Translations under genes and position numbers: made by a program | Part shown: positions 35,759 through 43,913 of the stretch, piece after piece | How the letters are laid out: every line of letters begins with the position of its first letter | How positions within the stretch are numbered: position 1 is the first letter of the stretch | Assembly: GCA_016183985.1 (NCBI GenBank) | Contig: JACPDN010000006.1 | Coordinates: forward strand, 248,001 to 312,000 | Source of the DNA: Pseudomonadota bacterium | Lineage (GTDB): Bacteria; Pseudomonadota; Alphaproteobacteria; Dongiales; Dongiaceae | Reading direction: 5' to 3' | Length of the DNA stretch: 64,000 bases | The notes under the pieces: generated by a model | What the model was told of the DNA's origin: nothing | The model's database searches: none | The model's input: only the letters and a program-made list of their open reading frames with translations

Positions 35759-36166
35759 TTACCGCAGCACGTCGATGGTGCGCGACAGCATGTTGCGGGA
35801 GGCCTCGATGACCTTGAGATTGGCTTCGTAGGAGCGCTGGGCCTCGCGCATGTCGGTCATCTCGACGAGGGCGTTCACATTGGGCAGGCTGACATAGCCG
35901 TCCTTGTCGGCCGCCGGATTGCCCGGTTCGTATTTCTTGCGAAAATCGCTCTTATCCGTGCCGAGCTTGGCCACCTCGACCAAGTCGACACCCATTTCAC
36001 GATCGAGATGATTGCGGAACGTGACGGTCTTGCGCCGATAGGGATCGGCACCCGGCGTCTCGCCGACGGAATCCACGTTGGCAAGGTTCTCGGCAATGAC
36101 GCGCAGACGCTCACCCTGCACCCGCATGCCGGAGGCCGAGATGAACATTGAATCGAAGAGTTCCAT
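35759..36166 (-). CDS. flgC: Flagellar basal-body rod protein FlgC
   Basis: A 135-residue proximal rod protein. The N-terminal rod motif is MFISASGMRVQGERLRVIAENLAN (ANLANxDS here ENLANVDS), and the C-terminal motif is NVNALVEMTDMREAQRSYEANLKVIEASRNM, both diagnostic. It follows flgB by 32 bases. Confidence 0.97.
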   Translation of the reverse strand: MELFDSMFISASGMRVQGERLRVIAENLANVDSVGETPGADPYRRKTVTFRNHLDREMGVDLVEVAKLGTDKSDFRKKYEPGNPAADKDGYVSLPNVNALVEMTDMREAQRSYEANLKVIEASRNMLSRTIDVLR

Positions 36167-36198
36167 GCTACGCTCCTAATGCCGGCACATTGCCGGTC

Positions 36199-36606
36199 TC
36201 AGACGCCGCCGCGCCCGATCGCCGTTTTGAACAGATCGATATGCTTGCGGTAGAGATTGACCACCATGTTGTAATTCATCTGGGTGTCGGAGACCTTCAT
36301 CATCTGCTCTTCGACGACCACTGCATTGCCGACCGGTGCCGTTTCATAGGTCTTTTTCGATTTCTTGGAATCGAAATCACCAGCCGGCGCCACGGTTCCA
36401 GTCAGGTGCTTCTTGTCGGTCCGGGCGGGTGCCACCGGCTCCAGCTTTCGCATTTCGGCTTCGAAGTCGAGCGGCTTCAGGTCTTTGGGCTGATAGCTCG
36501 GCGTGTCGGCATTGGCGATGTTCTGCGCCAGGACGCGCGTCCGCTGCCCAAGCCAGTTCATCCGCTCGGTCAGTCGCTCGAACAATGGGATGTTGGTAAA
36601 GTCCAT
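36199..36606 (-). CDS. flgB: Flagellar basal-body rod protein FlgB
   Basis: A 135-residue proximal rod protein starting MDFTNIPLFERLTERMNWLGQR, with the rod motif LAQNIANADTPSYQPKDLKPLDFE. The C-terminal helix contains MMKVSDTQMNYNMVVNLYRKHIDLFKTA. It is the first gene of the flgB-flgC-fliE-fliQ-fliR-flhB-cckA unit. Two CtrA-type boxes lie upstream in the divergent promoter region. Confidence 0.97.
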   Translation of the reverse strand: MDFTNIPLFERLTERMNWLGQRTRVLAQNIANADTPSYQPKDLKPLDFEAEMRKLEPVAPARTDKKHLTGTVAPAGDFDSKKSKKTYETAPVGNAVVVEEQMMKVSDTQMNYNMVVNLYRKHIDLFKTAIGRGGV

Positions 36607-36689
36607 CCACTCCGCTCCCGGACAACCGTTTCAACACGCCAAATCCGGCCCATCGAAACGGCATTTCCCGCCACTTTCGGCCCCAGGCC

Positions 36690-36704
36690 TTAAGATCCCG
36701 TTAA
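36690..36704. promoter_or_regulatory. CtrA-type box (TTAA-GATCCCG-TTAA), flgB side
   Basis: A perfect TTAA-N7-TTAA match, the alphaproteobacterial CtrA consensus, 84 bases upstream of the flgB start. It lies in the 290-base divergent region between flgB and the FlhB-like gene. Confidence 0.6.
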
Positions 36705-36808
36705 ATTACCTAAAATGCTATGAAAAATCTCGGCAAATTGGCCCTATCCCACGCATCCAAGTGTGCGCGCCGCCGAAGATATTGATTTGGCATCATATTG
36801 CGGCACCG

Positions 36809-36823
36809 TTAAGACCTCGTTAA
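36809..36823. promoter_or_regulatory. CtrA-type box (TTAA-GACCTCG-TTAA), FlhB-like side
   Basis: A second perfect TTAA-N7-TTAA in the same divergent region, 74 bases ahead of the start at 36897. The minus strand reads TTAAC at both half sites. Two perfect copies in 290 bases of roughly 50-60% GC DNA are unlikely by chance. The CtrA kinase gene cckA closes the operon on one side. Confidence 0.62.
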
Positions 36824-36896
36824 GCGCCGGCACCCATAGTATAAGTGCTTATGCACGACCCTGGCGGGTCAAGAATCGGCCCTGATGGAGCCAAGA

Positions 36897-37274
36897 ATGG
36901 GTGCCAGCGACGAGGATGAGATCGGCCCCCGCCGCCCCCGATGGCAGAAGCCAAAGGAGCGCGTGCCCATCGCCGTGGCCCTCGACCACAAGCCGAAAAT
37001 GGGTGCCACCGCCGGACAACAAACAGGCGGACAACCGGCAAGCGGGCGGGCGGCACCGCGGGTCGTGGCGACCGGTCGCGGCAGCGTCGCCGAGCAGATC
37101 CTCGAAATCGCCTTCGCCAAGGGCATTCCCGTTCGCGAGGATCCGGACCTGGTGGAATTGCTGGCTGCCGTCGAACTTGAGGCCGAGATTCCGGTCGATG
37201 CGATTGCCGCGGTGGCCGAGATCCTCAGCTACATCTATCGGGCCAATGGGCGGCCCCAGGACGAGACACCATGA
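36897..37274 (+). CDS. FlhB C-terminal-domain-like protein (FlhX type)
   Basis: A 125-residue soluble protein resembling only the cytoplasmic domain of FlhB: VPIAVALDHKPKMG, then PRVVATGRGSVAEQILEIAFAKGIPVREDPDLVELLAAVELEAEIPVDAIAAVAEILSYIYRANG. The segment aligned with NPTHYAVAL begins after the NPTH autocleavage site, which is absent. Alphaproteobacterial and Bacillus-type FlhB paralogues of this kind can partly replace the cleaved FlhB domain. The ATG at 36897 is preferred over 36885 because GGAG lies six bases upstream. It overlaps the next gene by four bases. Confidence 0.8.
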   Translation: MGASDEDEIGPRRPRWQKPKERVPIAVALDHKPKMGATAGQQTGGQPASGRAAPRVVATGRGSVAEQILEIAFAKGIPVREDPDLVELLAAVELEAEIPVDAIAAVAEILSYIYRANGRPQDETP

Positions 37275-37636
37275 GCGCGCCGCACCCCCTGCATGAACAT
37301 GAGGATCTCGCCACGGCGATTGCCGAACTGGCGGCCATGATCAACGAGACCAAGATCATGGTGGAAGCCGGGCAGCTGGTGGAGCTTGACCTCCTTGCCA
37401 TGCGGATCGCCGTGCTGTGCGACGCGATTGGTTCGCTGCCCGTTGACAGGGCGCGGCCGCTGCGTCCGGCACTTGAGACGCTGATGGGCGAGCTTGACCG
37501 GCTCGACTACACCTTGCGGCGCCGAAATGTCGACCTGTCGCTCGATTTGCAGCAGGCCGACCGGCGCTTGCGCGCGCAGCTTGCGTATGGCACCAGCCCC
37601 GCTAAATCTCCCGGCTCCCCTGCCGGGCGGAAATGA
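37271..37636 (+). CDS. Helical flagellar-locus protein, unknown function
   Basis: A 121-residue, almost wholly helical protein (EHEDLATAIAELAAMINETKIMVEAGQLVELDLLAMRI...) with a basic tail. It is translationally coupled to the FlhB-like gene (ATGA overlap) and sits 36 bases ahead of fliO. Size and helical content resemble flagellar export chaperones (FliT/FlgN class), but no motif proves it. Confidence 0.65.
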   Translation: MSAPHPLHEHEDLATAIAELAAMINETKIMVEAGQLVELDLLAMRIAVLCDAIGSLPVDRARPLRPALETLMGELDRLDYTLRRRNVDLSLDLQQADRRLRAQLAYGTSPAKSPGSPAGRK

Positions 37637-37672
37637 TCCATCATCCCGATGTAGTCGCACGCGGAATCTGCC

Positions 37673-38068
37673 ATGGAGTATGACACCTATCTGCGGTTCG
37701 CTCTGGCGCTGCTGCTGGTGCTGGGCCTCATCGCTCTCTTTGCCTGGGCGTTGCGGCGCTTTGGCTTCGGCGGTGCATTGCGCGCTGACAACCGTCGCCG
37801 TATCCAAATTCTTGAGACGACCCCATTGGGGCCGAGGCACCGCCTCGTCCTGGTTCGGCGCGATCAGACGGAACATCTGCTGCTGCTCGGACCGCAAGGC
37901 GATCTGGTCGTCGAAGGCGGCATCGAACGCACCACTTTCGAACAGGAAATGACGCGCCCGGCCCCTTCCCGCCTCGCGGCCGCCCGCGGTCTGGTACGAC
38001 AAGAACCGCCCCAGCTCCACCCCGCTGCCGACCATCGCCCGGGATCGCAGGAAGACCACCAATCATGA
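37673..38068 (+). CDS. fliO: Flagellar biosynthesis protein FliO
   Basis: A 131-residue bitopic membrane protein that helps assemble the FliP ring. It has an N-terminal membrane helix (YLRFALALLLVLGLIALFAWALRR) then the FliO core RIQILETTPLGPRHRLVLVRRDQTEHLLLLGPQGDLVVE. The C-terminal tail is variable. It overlaps fliP by four bases (ATGA). Confidence 0.9.
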   Translation: MEYDTYLRFALALLLVLGLIALFAWALRRFGFGGALRADNRRRIQILETTPLGPRHRLVLVRRDQTEHLLLLGPQGDLVVEGGIERTTFEQEMTRPAPSRLAAARGLVRQEPPQLHPAADHRPGSQEDHQS

Positions 38069-38856
38069 GCCATTCGCCAAAACAACGTCGCAGCATCAAA
38101 GCCTGGCGGATCGTCGCGGTCGCTCTGCCGGCAATCCTCGCACTATCGTTCGTGCTGTTCGGCACGTTCCCGGCCCTTGCCCAGAGCCTCAACCTCGATC
38201 TCGGCGACGGCCCGAACGGTGGCACGACCGGCCGTATCATTCAGCTTCTTGCGTTGATGACGGTGCTGTCCCTGGCGCCCGGCATCCTCATCATGGTGAC
38301 CAGCTTCACGCGCGTGGTGATCGTGCTCTCGTTGCTGCGCTCGGCGCTTGGCGCGCAGCAGACGCCCCCCAATATGGTGCTGACCAGCTTGGCCTTGTTC
38401 CTGACCGTCTTCGTCATGGCGCCGACCTTTCAGAAGGCCTATGACGACGGCATCGCCCCGCTCATCGCCGAGAAGATCAATGAGGAGCAGGCTTTCAATC
38501 TGACCGTGGCCCCTTTTCGCACTTTCATGCTGTCTCAGGTGCGCGACAAGGATCTCAGGCTTTTCATGGATATGGGGCGGATCGATGAAGTGGCGACGCC
38601 CGAGGAAACGCCGCTCAAAGTTCTCGTGCCAGCCTTCATGATTTCCGAATTGCGGCGCGCCTTCGAGATCGGCTTTCTGGTCTTCCTGCCCTTCCTCATC
38701 ATCGACATGGTCGTCGCATCGGTGCTGATGTCGATGGGCATGATGATGCTGCCGCCGGTGATGATCGCCCTGCCGTTCAAGCTCATCTTCTTCGTGATGG
38801 TCGATGGCTGGTATCTGGTTGCCGGCAGCCTGGTGCGCAGTTTCGGCACGACTTGA
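38065..38856 (+). CDS. fliP: Flagellar export gate protein FliP
   Basis: A 263-residue export-pore subunit with a cleavable signal (ending near TFPALAQS). The FliP core shows GTTGRIIQLLALMTVLSLAPGILIMVTSFTRVVIVLSLLRSALGAQQTPPN and FMISELRRAFEIGFLVFLPFLIIDMVVASVLMSMGMMMLPP, both highly conserved. It converges on the large TPR gene with a 10-base gap. Confidence 0.97.
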   Translation: MSHSPKQRRSIKAWRIVAVALPAILALSFVLFGTFPALAQSLNLDLGDGPNGGTTGRIIQLLALMTVLSLAPGILIMVTSFTRVVIVLSLLRSALGAQQTPPNMVLTSLALFLTVFVMAPTFQKAYDDGIAPLIAEKINEEQAFNLTVAPFRTFMLSQVRDKDLRLFMDMGRIDEVATPEETPLKVLVPAFMISELRRAFEIGFLVFLPFLIIDMVVASVLMSMGMMMLPPVMIALPFKLIFFVMVDGWYLVAGSLVRSFGTT

Positions 38857-38866
38857 TCCGGCGAAA

Positions 38867-41800
38867 TCACTGAGCCGGGGCCGCCTCGGGCGGTGGGGCT
38901 GAATCGGCCCCTGTCTCGACCCCTGTCTCCGGCGCGCTCAAACTCTCTTTCTTCAGCCGCTCGCGGTAATCGTCGACGAATGCGCCCAATTGATCGACGC
39001 TCTTCATGGCGGCGCTGATACTGTCGGCCAAGCTGCTGCTGGGCGATGTCAACGTTGCGAATGCCGTGGCATAGGGCCCCTTGGCCATCTGTTTGCCTTG
39101 TGCCTTTGCCAGCATGCGCAGGCCCGGCCGGTCATTGGCCAGCGACAAAGCGACGGCCTGGTTGAGTATCAGCGGCGCCAATACTTTATTGAACTCTTCG
39201 TCGCGCTTGGCGGCAGCTGCGCCGTCGTCACCGGTTTCGGTAAGGACGGCGGCAGGATCGCTCGCAAGATCGGCCGGCGGCCGCATGGAGGGATCTGCCT
39301 CCTGCAAGCGCTGCGTCTCGGCGGCAACGAGGTTCTCAAGCGCCGTAGCCGCTGCTGGCCATTCCCGCATACGCCAGGCGAGATCGGCCTTGAGCCAGAG
39401 CCCGTCGAGGCTGTTGTCGTCGCGTATCAGGGCCATGCCCTTCAACGTGTCGCCGGTCTCGAACAGCGCGCGGCCCTGCAGACGGCGCCGCTGTGCGGTC
39501 ACGTCCGGCGGAATGTCCGGCACTTCACTGTTCTTCACGGCATCGAGCGCCAGATCCGGTTTGCCGTCCAGCAACCGTATGGCGGCGAGCCGCGTCCCCG
39601 CCTTGGCTTTGTCGAGGCCGGTCAGGCGTTTGGCGACCTGGGTTTCCAGCAGCTTCGCTGCGCCGTCGAGCAGATCGACCTTCACCAGACGGTCGGCGAG
39701 CGCGGTCACCATCTTGTCCCCATCGGGGCCGCTCGGCGTCAGTTCACGAAATTCGTCGTAGAGTGCCACGGCCGTGAGTGGTGGCAGCTTGTCAGCTCTG
39801 TTGCCGAGGTAGAGGTCATGGAAGGCCTGGGCCATTTCCTCGGCAGCGTGTCTTGCCTTGGGATTTTTGGGGAAGTTGGTGGCAGCCTGGCGCAGCGTCG
39901 TCAGGCCCTTCCGCGGTTGATCGGATTCGATATAGAGCGCCCCCAGGCGATCCAGCAGGTCGAACTCAAAATCCGTCCCGCGCCAGACAAAGCGCAGGGC
40001 TTCGATCTGCTTTGCCGCTTGCCGCGCGTCGATCTTTTTCTCGGCCAGCTGGAGTTCGGTGAGGTCGAATTGCGAACGTGCCCGCACTTCATCGACGGGG
40101 CTTTCGGCCAGGGCCGACCATGTCTTTATCGCCGGTTCCTTGTCTGGGTCGGCAGCCTGCAGCAAGCCGGTGAGGTAATCGTAATAGGCCCTGTCCTCGG
40201 CATTGGGCATATCGAGCTGCATGGGATCCAGGAATGCCTTGCCGCCCACCGCATTGCCGCTGCGGATGAGCGCCTCGGCACCGGCACGCCGCACCAGCAT
40301 GCGCGCCGTCTTCGGATAATCGTCGAGGCTCGGCAATGCACCGCCAAAGACCGCGGCAGCTGCTGGCCAATCCTGTTGGCGCGCAGCCACATAGCCGCGG
40401 AACAGGATCGCCTCGGGAACATCGGCAAGCTCTGGCCGGTTGAGGTCGGCGACGGCATCGACCTTGCGATCCATCAGCGCCTGGGCGGCGCCACGCAGGG
40501 TCAGAACATCCTTGTTGCCGTCGTCGGCGAGCTTATCAAGCAGTGCCAGATCGTCGATCGTTTCCGGATAGCGTCCATGCGCAAAGTGGAACTGCGCCAA
40601 GGCCAATCGGGCTTGCGGTTTGTCGTGTTCCGATGCTTGCTCGATCGCCGACGCAAGAGCCGAATTGTCCGCGGCAAACTCCGCCTCGCCACCACGGCGC
40701 CATCGCGGCAGATCGAAGATTCCGTCCACGGCCACCGGTGCTGCCGTCGATGTTGCGGTCGAGGGCGGCGCCCCTTCCGGCGCCGGCTCCGGTGCTGCAG
40801 CGACCGTGGCGGGTGCGCCGCCATCCGCCGGGGGTGGCACCGTCTCCGCCATCGGTTGCGGCACCACGGGGCTGGGCGGCGAACCAGGCTGGCCATCGGT
40901 CGTCACGACGACGCCGTTCGGCAAGGCCTCCACGCGCGTCCGGTCGCTGATGGGTACAACGACGACACCCTGAAAACTGGGGAGAACACGAAAGTCCGGC
41001 CATGCCGCCCCATCGGCGATACCGGTCCCAGCCGCGGTCATGGGAATGACCGACAAGGTGTCGCCTGCATCCGGATCATTCAACGTCACGACAGGCCCAG
41101 GCTTGGTTGCCTGCAACAACAACGAGGCGCCGCCATTGGCCAATGATTCACGCCGCTGATCGATCACCTTGCCGGGACGCAGATTGCGGCCACGCCCCAG
41201 CATGATCTGCCAGCTCCGCCCATCGCCGCTCACTTCGGCGCCCATCTGGGCACCGCCCAGACGTTCCAGCCCGGAAATGCGCAGCGCTGTCGCATAGGGC
41301 GTTTCCACGCGCGACAGCCCCGTGAGGGTGGGCGCCGATTTAACCAGCCCGGCAATGTCCACGGGGCCAGGCCGATCGAACACCAGCCACAGCGAATCCC
41401 CACGCGTAAAGACGGCGAGGCCGGTCGCCTTGGGGAAGCCGAAATTAAGCACGGCACCGCTATCGGCCGGCGCCGCGGAGGCCGAGATATCGACCGGCGC
41501 CGGTGGTTTCGTCTGCTTGGTAGCCGCCGGTTCCTTGCTCACCACGACGGGTGGCGCGATTTCGACCGGCGGCGCCTCAGGAGCTGTAGCGGCGGCAGGC
41601 GGTTCCGCCCCCACCGGCGGTGCCATTTCCAAGGCTGGAGCCGGAAAACTCGGTGTAGCTGGAGCTGGCGAAGATGGCGTTGTTTCCGCCGGAGCGGTTT
41701 CGGCCCGTTTGGGCTCGGCCACTTGCGCGGGTGCGGCTGTTGGCGTTGGTGCCGGCGCTTTGCCATCGACCAGATCGAACACAATGGTGCCGCCGTTGCG

Positions 41801-42601
41801 GAAGGCATTGACGCCGACATTGGGCAGCAATTCCAGCTCGAGTGCCAAGCCACCATCGGCGGTCGACTTCGCATTGACCCCGCGCAGGCGCGGCGGCAGT
41901 CGGAAACCAGCATCGAGCTGGCCCGGCTTGGCGAAGGAAATGATGGCCTTGTCACCTTCTTGGCGAACCGCGAAATCGACCCCTGGCCAATCGAGGGCAA
42001 GGCGCGAATAGCCGCTATGCTCGCCGCTGCGCAGTTTGAGCTTGGGACCAGATGTCGGCGCTGCCGCGTTGATGGCTACCGCCGCCGCCGGTTGCTGGGA
42101 TGGAGCCGCCTGCCGGGCTGGTTCTGGCGCGGCTGCTTTCGGTGCCGGTGCCGGTGCCGCGGTGGCAACATTCGACTTGTTGGGGAAGACCGCCTCGCCG
42201 GGCTGTGCCAGATCGAGCTGCAGGCGCCCGCCCGCCTGGTTGAGACGATAGGTCACCGGCTTCTTGAGCGTCAGCGCCAAGGTCTTCCCGTCCGAGCTCA
42301 GATTGGCGCTGCGGATATAGGCCTTGAGGTCGGCGCGCAGGATCGCAGGATCGAGCGCGATCGGCCGCTCGAAATGCAGTGTCATGATTTCCGGCGTGAG
42401 ACCCACATCGACTTTGGGCGGAGCCTTCGGCCAGCTAAGCGTCAAGCGGCCGTAATCGTCGAAGAGCTGCCCGCGAACGGCGACGGCGTCCTGCGCCAGC
42501 GCAGCAGCTGCCGGCAATGCCAACGCAAGTGCCAGAAGCGACACCGCGGCCAGGCGGCGCCCATGCTGCAAAACGGCCGACTCAGGAGCAGGTTTAATCA
42601 T
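38867..42601 (-). CDS. Large exported tetratricopeptide-repeat protein of the flagellar locus
   Basis: Roughly 1244 residues. A signal peptide (LLALALALPAAAALAQ) is followed by several repeated beta-rich segments of about 75 residues each (for example RLTLSWPKAPPKVDV, LRSGEHSGYSRLALDWPGV, VLNFGFPKATGLAVFTR), separated by Ala/Pro/Glu-rich linkers (about residues 270-390 and 590-650). The C-terminal half (from about 670) is TPR-like. No characterised homologue comes to mind. It is read after cheZ (93-base gap), so motility is a fair guess. A GTG at 42637 would add 12 residues before the signal peptide. Confidence 0.8.
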   Translation of the reverse strand: MIKPAPESAVLQHGRRLAAVSLLALALALPAAAALAQDAVAVRGQLFDDYGRLTLSWPKAPPKVDVGLTPEIMTLHFERPIALDPAILRADLKAYIRSANLSSDGKTLALTLKKPVTYRLNQAGGRLQLDLAQPGEAVFPNKSNVATAAPAPAPKAAAPEPARQAAPSQQPAAAVAINAAAPTSGPKLKLRSGEHSGYSRLALDWPGVDFAVRQEGDKAIISFAKPGQLDAGFRLPPRLRGVNAKSTADGGLALELELLPNVGVNAFRNGGTIVFDLVDGKAPAPTPTAAPAQVAEPKRAETAPAETTPSSPAPATPSFPAPALEMAPPVGAEPPAAATAPEAPPVEIAPPVVVSKEPAATKQTKPPAPVDISASAAPADSGAVLNFGFPKATGLAVFTRGDSLWLVFDRPGPVDIAGLVKSAPTLTGLSRVETPYATALRISGLERLGGAQMGAEVSGDGRSWQIMLGRGRNLRPGKVIDQRRESLANGGASLLLQATKPGPVVTLNDPDAGDTLSVIPMTAAGTGIADGAAWPDFRVLPSFQGVVVVPISDRTRVEALPNGVVVTTDGQPGSPPSPVVPQPMAETVPPPADGGAPATVAAAPEPAPEGAPPSTATSTAAPVAVDGIFDLPRWRRGGEAEFAADNSALASAIEQASEHDKPQARLALAQFHFAHGRYPETIDDLALLDKLADDGNKDVLTLRGAAQALMDRKVDAVADLNRPELADVPEAILFRGYVAARQQDWPAAAAVFGGALPSLDDYPKTARMLVRRAGAEALIRSGNAVGGKAFLDPMQLDMPNAEDRAYYDYLTGLLQAADPDKEPAIKTWSALAESPVDEVRARSQFDLTELQLAEKKIDARQAAKQIEALRFVWRGTDFEFDLLDRLGALYIESDQPRKGLTTLRQAATNFPKNPKARHAAEEMAQAFHDLYLGNRADKLPPLTAVALYDEFRELTPSGPDGDKMVTALADRLVKVDLLDGAAKLLETQVAKRLTGLDKAKAGTRLAAIRLLDGKPDLALDAVKNSEVPDIPPDVTAQRRRLQGRALFETGDTLKGMALIRDDNSLDGLWLKADLAWRMREWPAAATALENLVAAETQRLQEADPSMRPPADLASDPAAVLTETGDDGAAAAKRDEEFNKVLAPLILNQAVALSLANDRPGLRMLAKAQGKQMAKGPYATAFATLTSPSSSLADSISAAMKSVDQLGAFVDDYRERLKKESLSAPETGVETGADSAPPPEAAPAQ

Positions 42602-42694
42602 CCCAGCAAGATAATCGGGATCGTCGGCAATCGCCACCGGGGCGGGTTGTCAGGCGTGCTTGTCAGGCGTGCACGACCGAGGGGAATGGCGAGA

Positions 42695-43366
42695 TCAGTC
42701 GAAACTGGCCAACAGCGCGTCGATCTCGGCCTGCTTCGAGGCGTCATCGGGCAATTGCGGCCCGTTCAACAGATCGGCATCAGTCGGCTTCTGGTCTTCC
42801 ACCGGCTTTTCCTCGGCGTCAGGATGGGCCTTCTTGTATTTGGTGATTTCGTCGCCGAACGCGGCCACCAGCGCATCGACTTTTTCTTCGATATGCTTCA
42901 GCGCCCGCACCACCTTGGTGATGCGCTGACCGGTGATGTCCTGGAAGTTGCAAGCCTCATAGACCTGGGTCACGGCATCGCTGACTTTTTCCCCGAATTC
43001 CGGCGGCAATTCGCCTGCCAGGTTCTCGAGGCCTTCCATGGCGCCGAGAATCGCATTCGTGGCTTCCTCCGTGGCGCCGACGATGGCATCGAGCTCATCC
43101 GTCGCCTTGGGCAGGTGCTGTGCCGTGATCTCATCGGGACGCAGGGCCGCTATTTCGGATTTCGCGGTCGTGATGTATTTCGCGAGGGCTTCAAGCTCGG
43201 CATAGAGCTTCAGATTGTCGTCAGAAAGATCGCCTTCCATCGTCGCCAGCAGGCTGCTGACGACTTCGGCAATCTCGTCGCGACTGACTGTCTGCATACG
43301 GCCCTTAAGCGCGGTTAAACGATGTACAAGCTCTGGTGGAACTGTTGCAGTCATACCGGCCCCCAT
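42695..43366 (-). CDS. cheZ: Protein phosphatase CheZ
   Basis: Dephosphorylates CheY-P. The 223-residue helical protein has the catalytic stretch ACNFQDITGQRITKVV, containing the D..xxQ pair (QDITGQ), in the long helix hairpin. The C-terminal CheY-binding tail is ALLASFD after an acidic linker. GGGGAG precedes the ATG by eight bases. It follows cheY by 38 bases, so the pair is surely one transcript. Confidence 0.93.
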   Translation of the reverse strand: MGAGMTATVPPELVHRLTALKGRMQTVSRDEIAEVVSSLLATMEGDLSDDNLKLYAELEALAKYITTAKSEIAALRPDEITAQHLPKATDELDAIVGATEEATNAILGAMEGLENLAGELPPEFGEKVSDAVTQVYEACNFQDITGQRITKVVRALKHIEEKVDALVAAFGDEITKYKKAHPDAEEKPVEDQKPTDADLLNGPQLPDDASKQAEIDALLASFD

Positions 43367-43404
43367 GCCATTGGCTCCCCTCTTCCTGGCTCGGTTCGAT
43401 CGGC

Positions 43405-43791
43405 TTAGAAACTGCCGAGAACGGAAGTCAGCTTGGTCTTGAGCGTGGCGGCGTTGAACGGCTTCACGATGTAGTTGTTCACACCGGCTTCCTTCGCCGC
43501 GATCACGTTCTCGGTCTTGCTTTCCGCCGTGATCATGATGAAGGGCAGATTCTTGAGGCGTGCATCGGCGCGCACTTCGCGCAGCAACTGGATGCCGGTC
43601 ATCGGTTCCATATTCCAGTCCGAGATGACCATGCCGTAATCCTTGTCGCGCAGCTTCTGCAGCGCCATGGATCCGTCCGTCGCCTCGTCGACGTTGTTGA
43701 AACCAAGCTGCTTCAGAAGGTTACGGATGATGCGGAGCATCGTCTTGTAATCGTCGACGATGAGCACCTGCATATTGAGATCGACCGCCAT
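43405..43791 (-). CDS. cheY: Chemotaxis response regulator CheY
   Basis: A single receiver domain of 128 residues that binds the flagellar switch when phosphorylated. Motifs: VLIVDDYKTM with the acidic pair, phospho-Asp in MVISDWNMEPMTG, Thr in IMITAES, and Lys in IVKPFNAATLK. The WNMP-like WNMEPM and the position next to cheZ support CheY over other single receivers. A CtrA-type box lies 80 bases upstream. Confidence 0.95.
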   Translation of the reverse strand: MAVDLNMQVLIVDDYKTMLRIIRNLLKQLGFNNVDEATDGSMALQKLRDKDYGMVISDWNMEPMTGIQLLREVRADARLKNLPFIMITAESKTENVIAAKEAGVNNYIVKPFNAATLKTKLTSVLGSF

Positions 43792-43870
43792 CAGTTCCCT
43801 CTCACTCCAACACTGTCCGTTTTATGAAGCAGTTTTTGCCCCGTACGGTCTTGAATTTGCAGCAAATAGG

Positions 43871-43885
43871 TTAAACCGGAGTTAA
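43871..43885. promoter_or_regulatory. CtrA-type box (TTAA-ACCGGAG-TTAA) upstream of cheY
   Basis: A perfect TTAA-N7-TTAA in the 122-base gap between motE and cheY, 80-94 bases ahead of the cheY start on the minus strand. It suggests that cheY-cheZ has its own CtrA-controlled promoter. Confidence 0.6.
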
Positions 43886-43913
43886 ACCTGTTCAAACAAA
43901 TTTTCCAATTATA

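Noticed and set aside
36738-36802. Sigma-54-like sequences TTGGCCCTATCCCACGCA and TTGGCATCATATTGC between flgB and the FlhB-like gene
   Set aside because: GG to GC spacing is 11 and 9 bases, not 10; sigma-54 does not tolerate this well. The CtrA boxes explain the region better.
38990-41146. Plus-strand open frame of 718 codons
   Set aside because: Antisense to the large TPR gene, Arg/Gly rich, no recognisable domain; an effect of GC-biased third positions.
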